64,000 nt of DNA from a bacterium (GTDB taxonomy: Bacteria > Cyanobacteriota > Vampirovibrionia > Gastranaerophilales > JAILCC01): assembly GCA_024680555.1 (NCBI GenBank), contig JAILCC010000019.1, positions 62,001 to 126,000 of the forward strand. The letters run 5' to 3'. A model generated the notes under the pieces. That model made no database searches, was not told the origin of the DNA, and was given only the letters and a program-made list of their open reading frames with translations. Position numbers and translations under genes: made by a program. Numbering within the stretch: the stretch's first letter is position 1; every line of letters begins with the position of its first letter. This document shows, in pieces, positions 42,581-51,348 of this stretch.

Positions 42581-44422
42581 TTATTTCTTTTCTTGTTTTT
42601 TACTTGCAGCTTCATTCTTTGCTTGTTGTAAAGCTGTACGTTTTGTTTGTACATTTGCATCAGCTTCTTTTAAAGCAGCCGATGTTTGTGCCTTTTTGCT
42701 TTTTGCTTCTGTCAATTCTTTATTTGCATTTTGAATATCTTTTGTATTTTGGTTTTGATTTTCTTTCTTTGCCTCATAATCTTTTATCTTTTGATCGTAT
42801 CCGGCTTTTTCTTGTTCCAAAGAACCGCTACCGTTATTTACAAGTTTTTGAGACTCGGTTAATTTTTTATTAGCAGCATCTTTTGCTTCTCTGGCTTGTG
42901 TTTCTTTATTTTCATGTTCTTTTGCTTCATTCATTTTTTGACGTTGTTGTTCTCTTAATTGTCTAGCTTCTTCTTTAAGAGATGATTTTTTAGATTCATC
43001 TTTTTCTGTACTTGCAGCATTTTCCTTAGCTTGAGCACTTTGACCAAATTCATCAGCAAGTCTGGTAGCAGCTTGCTTAGCTTGACCTTCAGATTTTTCC
43101 GTAGCGCCTTGTTTTTCTATTTCAGCATTATAGTCTGTTTGCTTACTTTGTTCGTCTTTAATTTTGCCGTCTACTTCATCTCTCTTTGCTAAATTATCTG
43201 AATATTCTTTCTTAGCTTGTTCGACTTCACCTTTATCATTTTTTGTTAATTCATCAACTTTTGATTGTTTTTCATCAACAACTTTTTGTTGATTATCATC
43301 TTCTGTTTTTGCCTCTTTTTGTTTGTTTTCAGCAGCTTCTAATTCTTTTTCTGCATTTTTCACTTCTTCGGGAGAACTCAATGCATTTGCAGCTGCGTTC
43401 CAACCGGCTTCAATACCTTTGCCCATTACAGTTGTTGTAGCGGTTGTTGCTGCGGTTGTTCCCAGATTTTGTGCGAATTGGGCACCTGCACTTTGCGAAC
43501 TTCCGCTTGAAGAAGATGAGCTTCCGCTTGAAGATGATGAGCTGCTACTTTTGGTTGATTTTGAGTGCGGAGCGTTTAAGGTTGCACTTAATTCAGCATT
43601 AGAAGCAATGCCCATAGATTGAACTTCCGAAATAACACTTTGTCCGGAAGAATTACCTGTACTACTTACCGAAGACAGCGAACTATTTACGCTAGATGCG
43701 CCTGATTGACTATCGTTTGCAGCAGCATAAATGGGTGATGTTGCTCTAGTCGATTGAGTACTAGTTGAAGTTGCTGCACTTTTATTCTCTGTATCGGTTG
43801 CATTATCTGTCTTTGTATTATCAGTTTTGGTGTTGTCAGTCTTTGTATTATTTGATTTTGCGCTATCAGCCTTTTCATCAGCACCGGCTTTTTCCGCATT
43901 GCCGCTTGTTTTTTGAATTCCACCTTGTGCTTTTTCTTCTATTGAAGAGATTTCAGCATTAGAAACGCCTTGTTCTTGTAATTCTTTCTTAGTATCTTCT
44001 ATTTCGCCTTCTGATGCGCCTTGTTTTATCATTCTGGTCAAATCATTTTTAATTTCATGGGCATCTTTTTGCTGAGCATCGCCTGCTTTAATCGGGTTGC
44101 TTGCAGCAGAATTGCCGAGATTTATACCCCAAGCATCATCATAAAAACCGTTTTCATCAAAATTTACATTACCTTGTTCATCTTGTTGCAAATATTCTTC
44201 TGCACCCTTTTCTTCTTGCATAAACCAAGGACCGTCATTTTTCGTACCTTGAGCTTCTTCTTGTCCGAAAATATTTGTACTTTGTGTTTTTTGTGTGCTG
44301 TATGCACCTTGTGTACTTTTGATGTTGTCACTCGTAAGTCCCTCTTTATTTCTTTGGGATAATGTTAAAAAGGGGCTGTCTTGCGGTTTTTTACCGTTTT
44401 GGATGTTTGGATTGAAAGCCAT
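42581..44422 (-). CDS. Ser-rich and coiled-coil low-complexity protein (613 residues)
   Basis: Unrecognised. No signal peptide. Residues 1-190: hydrophilic, with TQSTNIFGQ and acidic patches. About 185-205: perfect NTKTD repeats. About 285-320: poly-Ser/Gly tract. About 325-350: a more hydrophobic Ala/Thr-rich segment (GTTAATTATTTVMGKGIEA) that could touch a membrane. About 355-613: a long, highly charged coiled coil (KNAEKELEAAENKQKEAK, KKEYSDNLAKRDEVDGKI). Composition and promoter resemble the partial protein at 1-2245. A GGAG stands before the ATG at nine bases. A cell-envelope or exported filament role is possible but unproven. Confidence 0.82.
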   Translation of the reverse strand: MAFNPNIQNGKKPQDSPFLTLSQRNKEGLTSDNIKSTQGAYSTQKTQSTNIFGQEEAQGTKNDGPWFMQEEKGAEEYLQQDEQGNVNFDENGFYDDAWGINLGNSAASNPIKAGDAQQKDAHEIKNDLTRMIKQGASEGEIEDTKKELQEQGVSNAEISSIEEKAQGGIQKTSGNAEKAGADEKADSAKSNNTKTDNTKTDNTKTDNATDTENKSAATSTSTQSTRATSPIYAAANDSQSGASSVNSSLSSVSSTGNSSGQSVISEVQSMGIASNAELSATLNAPHSKSTKSSSSSSSSGSSSSSSGSSQSAGAQFAQNLGTTAATTATTTVMGKGIEAGWNAAANALSSPEEVKNAEKELEAAENKQKEAKTEDDNQQKVVDEKQSKVDELTKNDKGEVEQAKKEYSDNLAKRDEVDGKIKDEQSKQTDYNAEIEKQGATEKSEGQAKQAATRLADEFGQSAQAKENAASTEKDESKKSSLKEEARQLREQQRQKMNEAKEHENKETQAREAKDAANKKLTESQKLVNNGSGSLEQEKAGYDQKIKDYEAKKENQNQNTKDIQNANKELTEAKSKKAQTSAALKEADANVQTKRTALQQAKNEAASKKQEKK

Positions 44423-44461
44423 AATATAAATTCTCCATGCTCTAATGTATCTCTTGTATAT

Positions 44462-44490
44462 ATAAAAACGATATACTCAAAAAAATTGCC
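44462..44490 (-). promoter_or_regulatory. GGCAA-18 bp-TTTTAT promoter element
   Basis: On the minus strand GGCAA (44486-44490), 18 bp, TTTTAT (44462-44467), then ATATAC. The block GAAAAGGCAATT and the downstream TTTTTATATATAC are shared with the promoter at 2274-2304. Confidence 0.5.
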
Positions 44491-44665
44491 TTTTCGATAA
44501 AAAATTTTTTCTTTTTATTTTTCAAGAAGCCAAAATACCTGATAATACAGCTTAGACAGAATTTTTCAAAATGAGGTAACAAGCAAAAAATTATGCACCG
44601 TTTTCAAATTGTTCTTTAAAACAAACTTTTTTTCTTAACAATTTCCCATGCCCGAAATAATGCAC

Positions 44666-44671
44666 TATAAT
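44666..44671 (+). promoter_or_regulatory. TATAAT six bases before the start codon (leaderless transcript)
   Basis: A perfect -10 box ends six bases before the ATG at 44678 and there is no ribosome binding site, which predicts transcription starting at or next to the A of the start codon. The -35 region (TTCCCA at 17 bp) is weak. Confidence 0.5.
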
Positions 44672-44677
44672 TAGCTT

Positions 44678-46975
44678 ATGAAGAGAATTTGTAAGTTTTT
44701 AATATATATATACATACTTTTTGTAAGTTCATCCGCCCTTGCGTATCAAATTGGAGTATGGGACAGCAATGAAAGTATTGCCAACCCTGCACTGAATATA
44801 AAATATCAAGGGAATAAGATACAACGTTTGACAAAAGCAAACTCGTATTCAATACATCCAAACACGTATCAAGTAATAATATTTACGAGATATTTCGGAG
44901 TTGATGATAATACATACAACCAACTTGATAAATATATTAAAAACGGTGGAAAGATAATATTGGCACTTCCGCAACAACCAAGTGAAGATGCTATCTATGC
45001 AAAGCTTTCTAAACTTGTCGGAGTAAATGTTAATAAAGTATTTGCCACCCCTGACAGAACGGAAGTTAACTGGCTTGAAAAAACGCTTTCTCAAAACGCT
45101 TTGCCTCAAGGAACACGTATTGCCAATGTTTCTCTATCATCTACAACTTCTCATATTGCCGTATTCGGTGAAGTTGAAAGGCATGATAGCGCAATAAGCA
45201 TGAACAGAGGTGGCTCTGTTATTTCATGGTGTTGGGGAAAAGCCGGCAGCAATTCGTTTAATGACAAAAGTATGCAGTATATATTAGATGAAGTAATGCC
45301 GAAAGATACCCCATCCGCTATATCATCGGGGTATAGCCAAACATTTTCGGGAAATGCCAATGATGATATAAAAAAGCTTAAAGAAACAAGGGAAAATATT
45401 GAAAAATTCCAGTCTGTCCCTATAAATTTCGGAACAGATATTTCCGATGCACAGCAAAATCTGGAACGTTCAAAAATAGACGAATTATGGGCGCTTTACT
45501 ATCTGAAAAATAACAACACTAAAGAATATGAAAACTGTATAAAATCAGCAAAAGAAAAAGCTCGTGGCGGAGTTTGCGGTTTGAAAGAAATCTCGCCCGC
45601 AGAAAATAGGGGAATTTGGTTTGACAGAGGTACAATCGTAAACATAAAATCTCGTGCCGACATGGGCAAATATATGGAAAAACTCAAAACAAGCGGCATT
45701 AACACTGTTTATTTTGAAACCTTTAATGCTGGATACACAATTTACCCGAGCAAAATAGGAACCCAAAACCCTCTTACCAAAGGCAGAGATCCTCTATCTT
45801 GGGCAATAGAAGAAGCTCACGCCAGAAATATGAAGCTGCAGGCATGGGTGTGGATATTTGCGGTAGGAAATGACAGACACAATAAAATTATCGGAAAACC
45901 AAACGATTATGCCGGTCCTGTTTTGGATAAAAATATGAGGTGGGCATTGTTGGGAGAAAACGGAAATATGCGTCCCAAAAACCAACCCGAATTCTGGATA
46001 GATCCATCCAACAGGGAAGGGGTGAATTTCTTATTGTCGCTTATTGACGAAATCGTGGACAAATACAATGTTGACGGTATTCAATTAGACTATATCCGGT
46101 ATCCGTTCCAAAGCGAAGATAACCTCATGGGCTTCAACCATAATTCCACCGAAGAATTTTCTATAAAAACAGGGGAAAAGCTACTTGATAACAGTTATCA
46201 AACCAATGCTCTATGGAACAGATGGAAAGAAAGCAATATAAATAATTTTGTAAAAACTGTTTACTCAAAAACCAAAAAAGCAAAATCAAATTCCGTAATT
46301 TCCGCAGCAATTTTTACAAAAACATCCCAAAACAGATTATCTACAATACAACAAAACTGGGAAACCTGGGCGGAACAGGGATATATTGATTCCCTCACAC
46401 CTATGTCTTATTCAATGACCGTAGATGCGTTAAATTCAAATTTATCGCCGTTGAAAACACAAATCGGAAACTGCTTAATATACCCAGGTGTTGCACTGCA
46501 ACACGTAAATGAAGTTGGCATTATGGAACAGGCATTCAAAATAAGAGAAGAAGGATTCCCCGGTGTTTCATATTTTGCATTGGCACAGTTAACTCCGGAC
46601 AAATCACAACTTATGCAAAACGGTTTTTATACACAAAAAGTTCAGGACACAAATTATAATCAGAAAAATTCCGCAGAGGATTTATTAAATGAATACAAAG
46701 TTTTTATGAACAATATATTGAGCGCAAACTCAGACCTTTCTCAACAGCAAAAAACCGATATTTCCAATATGGTTAGTTCTGTCACCGAAGCACTGAGGCT
46801 GTTAAATGTCGGAAAAATTCAAGACTCTTTGTATAAAATAAAACAAGTCGAAATTCAAAATGCCGCATTTTTCAGAAACTATTCCCAAACAAATGACTTA
46901 AAACGACAAACTGCAATCTCATATTTGAAAAGAGCAGAAAATCTTATAAAAATTTATAATAAAAAACGTGCATAA
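44678..46975 (+). CDS. Secreted family-10-like glycoside hydrolase (GHL10/YngK type)
   Basis: 765 residues. Signal peptide FLIYIYILFVSSSALA. Residues about 20-130 form a GATase/DUF4350-like N-terminal domain (QVIIFTRYFGVDDNTYNQLD, YIKNGGKIILALPQ). The catalytic part (about 310-640) is the GHL10 TIM barrel: RGIWFDRGTIVNIK, GINTVYFETFNAGYTIYPS, MKLQAWVWIFAVGN, VDGIQLDYIRYPFQ (with conserved DYIRYP) and LTPMSYSMTVDALNSN. The C-terminal 110 residues are helical. Members act on polysaccharides, perhaps peptidoglycan or amino-sugar polymers; the substrate here is unknown. No Shine-Dalgarno; the promoter suggests a leaderless mRNA. Confidence 0.9.
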   Translation: MKRICKFLIYIYILFVSSSALAYQIGVWDSNESIANPALNIKYQGNKIQRLTKANSYSIHPNTYQVIIFTRYFGVDDNTYNQLDKYIKNGGKIILALPQQPSEDAIYAKLSKLVGVNVNKVFATPDRTEVNWLEKTLSQNALPQGTRIANVSLSSTTSHIAVFGEVERHDSAISMNRGGSVISWCWGKAGSNSFNDKSMQYILDEVMPKDTPSAISSGYSQTFSGNANDDIKKLKETRENIEKFQSVPINFGTDISDAQQNLERSKIDELWALYYLKNNNTKEYENCIKSAKEKARGGVCGLKEISPAENRGIWFDRGTIVNIKSRADMGKYMEKLKTSGINTVYFETFNAGYTIYPSKIGTQNPLTKGRDPLSWAIEEAHARNMKLQAWVWIFAVGNDRHNKIIGKPNDYAGPVLDKNMRWALLGENGNMRPKNQPEFWIDPSNREGVNFLLSLIDEIVDKYNVDGIQLDYIRYPFQSEDNLMGFNHNSTEEFSIKTGEKLLDNSYQTNALWNRWKESNINNFVKTVYSKTKKAKSNSVISAAIFTKTSQNRLSTIQQNWETWAEQGYIDSLTPMSYSMTVDALNSNLSPLKTQIGNCLIYPGVALQHVNEVGIMEQAFKIREEGFPGVSYFALAQLTPDKSQLMQNGFYTQKVQDTNYNQKNSAEDLLNEYKVFMNNILSANSDLSQQQKTDISNMVSSVTEALRLLNVGKIQDSLYKIKQVEIQNAAFFRNYSQTNDLKRQTAISYLKRAENLIKIYNKKRA

Positions 46976-47081
46976 TTTTGACATAAATCAGAAAATTCAA
47001 AAGTATTACAAAAGTAACTTTTGCTTGATTTATAGTTGATTTTTCTATATCATGAAAGAAAGTATAATGAGGAAAAGGTAT

Positions 47082-47363
47082 ATGATTACAATAAAAGACG
47101 TTGAACACGTTGCAAAATTGTCCAGATTGGCACTTTCGCAAGAAGAAATGGAAAAATTTGCGCCGCAATTAAATTCTATTTTAGAATATGTTAATGAACT
47201 GAATGAAGTTGATACAACAGGCGTAACTCCAATGGCACACTCTATTAAAATCTCAAACGTAATGAGAGAAGATGAAGTAAAACAGGATTTTACAAGAGAA
47301 GAAATGCTGAAAAATGCGCCGGAAGAAGAAGACGGTTTCTTTAAAGTTCCCAAAATAAATTAA
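47082..47363 (+). CDS. gatC: Asp/Glu-tRNA amidotransferase subunit GatC
   Basis: Small stabilising subunit of GatCAB, which converts Glu-tRNA(Gln) or Asp-tRNA(Asn) to the amidated forms. 93 residues from MITIKDVEHVAKLSRLALS (ATG at 47082 after GAGG; the longer frame to 47052 is unlikely). Conserved elements EKFAPQLNSILEYVNELNEV, DTTGVTPMAHS, MREDEV and the final DGFFKVPKI. GatB is encoded separately at 58416 and GatA is not in the window. Confidence 0.95.
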   Translation: MITIKDVEHVAKLSRLALSQEEMEKFAPQLNSILEYVNELNEVDTTGVTPMAHSIKISNVMREDEVKQDFTREEMLKNAPEEEDGFFKVPKIN

Positions 47364-47420
47364 ATTTATATATATAGTTTTAATGTATGTGCGCAGTTTG
47401 CACAAATATAAGGAGAACAA

Positions 47421-48494
47421 ATGGCTAATTTTAAAATTGCGGTATTGCCGGGTGACGGTATCGGTCCTGAGGTTATTGAACAGGGACTAAAATCACTGAG
47501 AGCGGTTTCTAACAAGTTCGGTCACACTTTTGAATTTGCAGAAGGCTTGATTGGCGGCGTTGCTATTGACCAAACAGGAGTTCCTCTCCCCGATGAAACA
47601 ATCCAACTTGCACAATGCTCGGATGCGGTATATTTGGGAGCTGTCGGCGATTGGAAATATGACAAACTTGATCCGTCCATACGTCCGGAAAAAGCATTGT
47701 TAGGCATAAGAAAAGCACTCAAACTATTTGCAAATCTTCGTCCTGCTTTTGTATATGAAGAATTGGTTGATTGTTCTCCGATGAAACGAAATATTGTTGA
47801 AGGTGTCGATATTATGATAATAAGAGAACTTGTCGGCGGTGCTTATTTTGGCGAACCCAAAGGCATTGAAACCCGCAACGGCGAAAAAATCGGCTACAAC
47901 AATATGATTTATACCGAAAGCGAAATTGAAAGAATTGTAAGAAAAGGCTTTGAAGTGGCTATGAAGCGCAGAAAGAAACTCTGCTCCGTTGACAAAGCAA
48001 ATGTTCTTGATGTTTCAAGACTCTGGAGAGAGGTAGTATTAAGAGTAGCAAAAGAATACCCCGAAGTTGAATTATCTCATTTATACGTCGATAACGCATC
48101 AATGCAGCTAATCAGAAACCCGAAACAGTTTGACGTAATCGTTACGGAAAACCTCTTTGGAGATATTCTTTCTGATGAAGCGTCAATGTTAACCGGTTCA
48201 TTGGGAATGCTCCCGAGTGCAAGTCTTTCTGAAGAAGGTGTTGCAATGTATGAACCAATTCACGGCAGCGCACCCGACTTCAAAGGTCAAAACAGATTGA
48301 ACCCGATTGCAACCATTCTTTCAGCCGCTATGATGTTAAAATATAGTTTCAATCTAGATGCGGAAGCAGCTGCAATAGAAAATGCTGTAAGGGCAGTTTT
48401 GAGAGATGGCTATCGTACCGAAGATATTATGTCAGAAGGGAAAACCCTTGTCGGAACTTCGGAAATGGGCGATATGATAGCTAATTATGTATAG
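47421..48494 (+). CDS. leuB: 3-isopropylmalate dehydrogenase
   Basis: Oxidative decarboxylation in leucine synthesis (NAD). 357 residues. LPGDGIGPEVIEQGLK start, the LeuB signature RELVGGAYFGEPKGIE, KANVLDVSRLWREVV, LYVDNASMQLIRNPKQFDV, LFGDILSDEASMLTGSLG and YEPIHGSAPDFKGQN. The RELVGGAYFGEP loop separates it from isocitrate and homoisocitrate dehydrogenases. AAGGAG precedes the ATG. Other leu genes are not adjacent. It is followed at 15 bases by ychF. Confidence 0.94.
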   Translation: MANFKIAVLPGDGIGPEVIEQGLKSLRAVSNKFGHTFEFAEGLIGGVAIDQTGVPLPDETIQLAQCSDAVYLGAVGDWKYDKLDPSIRPEKALLGIRKALKLFANLRPAFVYEELVDCSPMKRNIVEGVDIMIIRELVGGAYFGEPKGIETRNGEKIGYNNMIYTESEIERIVRKGFEVAMKRRKKLCSVDKANVLDVSRLWREVVLRVAKEYPEVELSHLYVDNASMQLIRNPKQFDVIVTENLFGDILSDEASMLTGSLGMLPSASLSEEGVAMYEPIHGSAPDFKGQNRLNPIATILSAAMMLKYSFNLDAEAAAIENAVRAVLRDGYRTEDIMSEGKTLVGTSEMGDMIANYV

Positions 48495-48509
48495 AAAGAG
48501 GTCAAAAAA

Positions 48510-49604
48510 GTGTTAAGAGCAGGTATTGTAGGTTTACCAAACGTAGGAAAGTCAACTCTTTTTAATGCCTTGACTTCTTCAAAAAAAGCAGAATCAGCTA
48601 ACTATCCATTTTGCACCATAGAACCAAATATTGGTGTTGTTATTGTGCCTGATGACAGACTGCAGGTTCTCAGCGACCTGTGCAATTCAAAAGAAATCAT
48701 ACCTACAGCAATAGAATTTTGTGACATTGCTGGTCTGGTTAAAGGTGCAAGTCAGGGCGAAGGTCTGGGAAATAAATTTCTTCATCATATAAGAGAAGTT
48801 GATGCGATAATCGAAGTTGTGAGGTGCTTTGACGATCCCAACACAGTCCATGTGAACGGAAAAGTTGATCCCATCAGCGACATCGAAGTAATAAATATGG
48901 AGCTTGCTCTTGCTGATTTAGCTTCTATCGAAAAGCGAACAGAAAGAATTTTAAAAAGTGTAAAATCAGGTGACAAACAAGCTTTGTTGGAAAAGGAAGT
49001 AATAGATAAAGTTCAGGAATTTTTGGAAAACGGCAAATTCTTTACGGAAAATGACTTTACCGATGAACAAAAACCTTTTCTAAAAGGAATGCATTTGCTT
49101 TGTGCCAAACCGATTATTTATGCGGCAAATGTTTCCGAAAGCGATATCGCAACCTCTAATGACTATGTAAAAAAAGTTCAGGAATACGCAAAAGATAGAA
49201 ATGCCCAAGTCGTTATAATTTCAGCGCAAATTGAATCCGAGCTTGTCGAACTTGATAAAGAAGAAGCAAAGGCATATTTGGCTGATTTGGGTGTTGAAAA
49301 TTCAGGCGTAGAAAGAATGATAAACGCAGTATATGACCTTTTGGGGTTGAGAACTTTCTTTACTGCGGGAGAAAAGGAAACAAGAGCCTGGACTATTCCT
49401 GCGGGAGCCAAAGCTCCTCAAGCGGCAGGTGTTATCCATACCGACATGGAAAAAGGCTTTATCAGAGCGGAAGTAACAGGATATCAGGACTTTGTTAATG
49501 CAGGTTCGTACACCGCTGCAAGAGAAAAAGGGCTGACTCGTTTGGAAGGAAAAGACTACGTAGTAGAGGATGGAGACCTTTTGCACATTAGATTTGCGCA
49601 ATAA
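48510..49604 (+). CDS. ychF: Redox-regulated ATPase/GTPase YchF
   Basis: Obg-family P-loop protein; YchF/OLA1 hydrolyses ATP and associates with ribosomes. 364 residues. G1 GIVGLPNVGKSTLFNALTS, NYPFCTIEPNIGVV switch, DIAGLVKGASQGEGLGNKF, the atypical G4 YAANVSESD (NxxE-like in place of NKxD, explaining ATP preference), and the C-terminal TGS domain with FFTAGEKETRAW and HTDMEKGFIRAEV. GTG start after AGAGG. Cotranscribed with leuB in all likelihood. Confidence 0.97.
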   Translation: MLRAGIVGLPNVGKSTLFNALTSSKKAESANYPFCTIEPNIGVVIVPDDRLQVLSDLCNSKEIIPTAIEFCDIAGLVKGASQGEGLGNKFLHHIREVDAIIEVVRCFDDPNTVHVNGKVDPISDIEVINMELALADLASIEKRTERILKSVKSGDKQALLEKEVIDKVQEFLENGKFFTENDFTDEQKPFLKGMHLLCAKPIIYAANVSESDIATSNDYVKKVQEYAKDRNAQVVIISAQIESELVELDKEEAKAYLADLGVENSGVERMINAVYDLLGLRTFFTAGEKETRAWTIPAGAKAPQAAGVIHTDMEKGFIRAEVTGYQDFVNAGSYTAAREKGLTRLEGKDYVVEDGDLLHIRFAQ

Positions 49605-49656
49605 AACTTCTATTTTTATCAAAAAGATATTATAATATTATTAAAGAATTAGGCTT

Positions 49657-51279
49657 ATGTTGAATTTAAAAGAAAAAAACGAAGAAAATAAAATATACAA
49701 AGAAGTCGAAAGCAGAATAATATCCTTGCAAAAATCGAACAGGCTTGAGGATGCCATCGACATATGCAAAAGTGCAATTGATACCGATCCGACAAATGCT
49801 AAGTGGCACATATACCTTGGCGACATATATATTCAAAAACACAGAGATATATATTCAACAAAACAGTATATTGATGATGCCATAACAGAATATCAAAGAG
49901 CACTGGAAAGCAACATAAGTCCTGCAGTCGCTCATTACAAAATTGCTTTTGCATTTTATCTGAAAGGTGATTTGGATAAAGCATTACGCCAAATAAATGT
50001 TGCGCTGAAGCACAAAGATTATGATGCAGAATATTATTACTTAAAAGCAAAAATACTTGCCAAGAAAGATGCTCTTACAGAATCTTACGAACTTTTGGCA
50101 AAATCCATAAAGTACAGCCACTTTAACAACGCAAGGGCGCATTATCTGTCATTGATAATCAATAAAGTACTGGCAAAGGATAACAAGAAATTCTTTTCTA
50201 ATTTAAGACACCTTGTTTGCACAATCTTGCAGTTCCCATTTGATATAAATGCCATAAAAGCAACAAAAGAAAGAATTACAAATCTTATAAAATTTTACCC
50301 CACCGTATTTAGGGGAGCCTATTTGGAAAAAATCGGCGCTGTTGACAGTGCGATAGACTTGTATATTGATAAAATCGAAAAAGCACCCGGTTTTTTGGAT
50401 TTGTACATTCTTCTGGGTAATGCATACAAAATGATTGGCAAATATGAAGAAGCAGTGGACGAATACAGGATGGCAATCTGGCACGATCCTTTGAATGTTC
50501 CCGCATACAAATGTTTATGCCAATTATATGAAGAAATTGCGGAATACGACAAAGCTGCGGAAATGTATAAAATCCTGATAAAAATACAACCCCGTTTTCC
50601 GGTTTTATATAGTAATTTAGGCTACATCCTTTACATGAAAGGTGAAATTGATGAAGCTATTCAGTATTATCAAATGGCTATCAACTTGAACCCGAGCAAC
50701 GATTGGACGAGCTTTGTTTCCCAAATGTTGGCACATATACAACATGAAGCTAAACAAAATTATGATGCAGCTATCAGCGCATATCAGAATGCCCAACAGC
50801 TCAACCCTAATGATATGGAAGTATATTTGAATTTAGGCAGCGTTTTTTACGATAAAGGCGATTACGCAAGTTCTCAAATGATATACAGAATTGCATTGGA
50901 AATTGACCCGAATAACTCAAGACTGCATTGTAACCTTGCATATCTGCTATGGGGAAAAGGTGAAATAGATGAAGCAATGAAAGAATATAAACTGGCAATA
51001 AAATTTGACCCGAATTATGATATTGCATACAACAACCTTGGAGTGCTTTACCTTGATGATTTAGGGAAAGTAAAAGAGGCTATAGACTGCCTTGAAGATG
51101 CAATAAAATCAAATCCAAATTATGCGTTAGGCTATTATAATCTCGGCAGAGCTATGGTTGTTTGCGGAGACAAAATGGAAGCCGCAAGGTTATATCAAAT
51201 TGCACTTGATATAAATAAGATTACAAACGAAATCGATCCAATGGAAATTCAAGAAAGATTGAATAATCTGTTTGAATAA
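49657..51279 (+). CDS. Tetratricopeptide repeat protein (540 residues)
   Basis: Cytosolic scaffold-type protein made largely of TPR units. I count about ten, in two blocks (residues about 25-170 and 225-535), for example IYLGDIYIQKHRD, LYILLGNAYKMIGKYEEAVD, VYLNLGSVFYDKGDYASSQ, AYNNLGVLYLDDLGKVKEAID and LGYYNLGRAMVVCGDKMEAA. There is no signal peptide or enzymatic domain. Between the blocks a helical region without clear repeats (about 170-225) may be a linker. A TATAAT lies upstream. Function unknown; it has no operon partner. Confidence 0.9.
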   Translation: MLNLKEKNEENKIYKEVESRIISLQKSNRLEDAIDICKSAIDTDPTNAKWHIYLGDIYIQKHRDIYSTKQYIDDAITEYQRALESNISPAVAHYKIAFAFYLKGDLDKALRQINVALKHKDYDAEYYYLKAKILAKKDALTESYELLAKSIKYSHFNNARAHYLSLIINKVLAKDNKKFFSNLRHLVCTILQFPFDINAIKATKERITNLIKFYPTVFRGAYLEKIGAVDSAIDLYIDKIEKAPGFLDLYILLGNAYKMIGKYEEAVDEYRMAIWHDPLNVPAYKCLCQLYEEIAEYDKAAEMYKILIKIQPRFPVLYSNLGYILYMKGEIDEAIQYYQMAINLNPSNDWTSFVSQMLAHIQHEAKQNYDAAISAYQNAQQLNPNDMEVYLNLGSVFYDKGDYASSQMIYRIALEIDPNNSRLHCNLAYLLWGKGEIDEAMKEYKLAIKFDPNYDIAYNNLGVLYLDDLGKVKEAIDCLEDAIKSNPNYALGYYNLGRAMVVCGDKMEAARLYQIALDINKITNEIDPMEIQERLNNLFE

Positions 51280-51348
51280 CTCTAAAATCGGTGTTGTATA
51301 ATATGACTTAAAATACACTATCAAAGCGGAATAACTCTGTAATGAATT

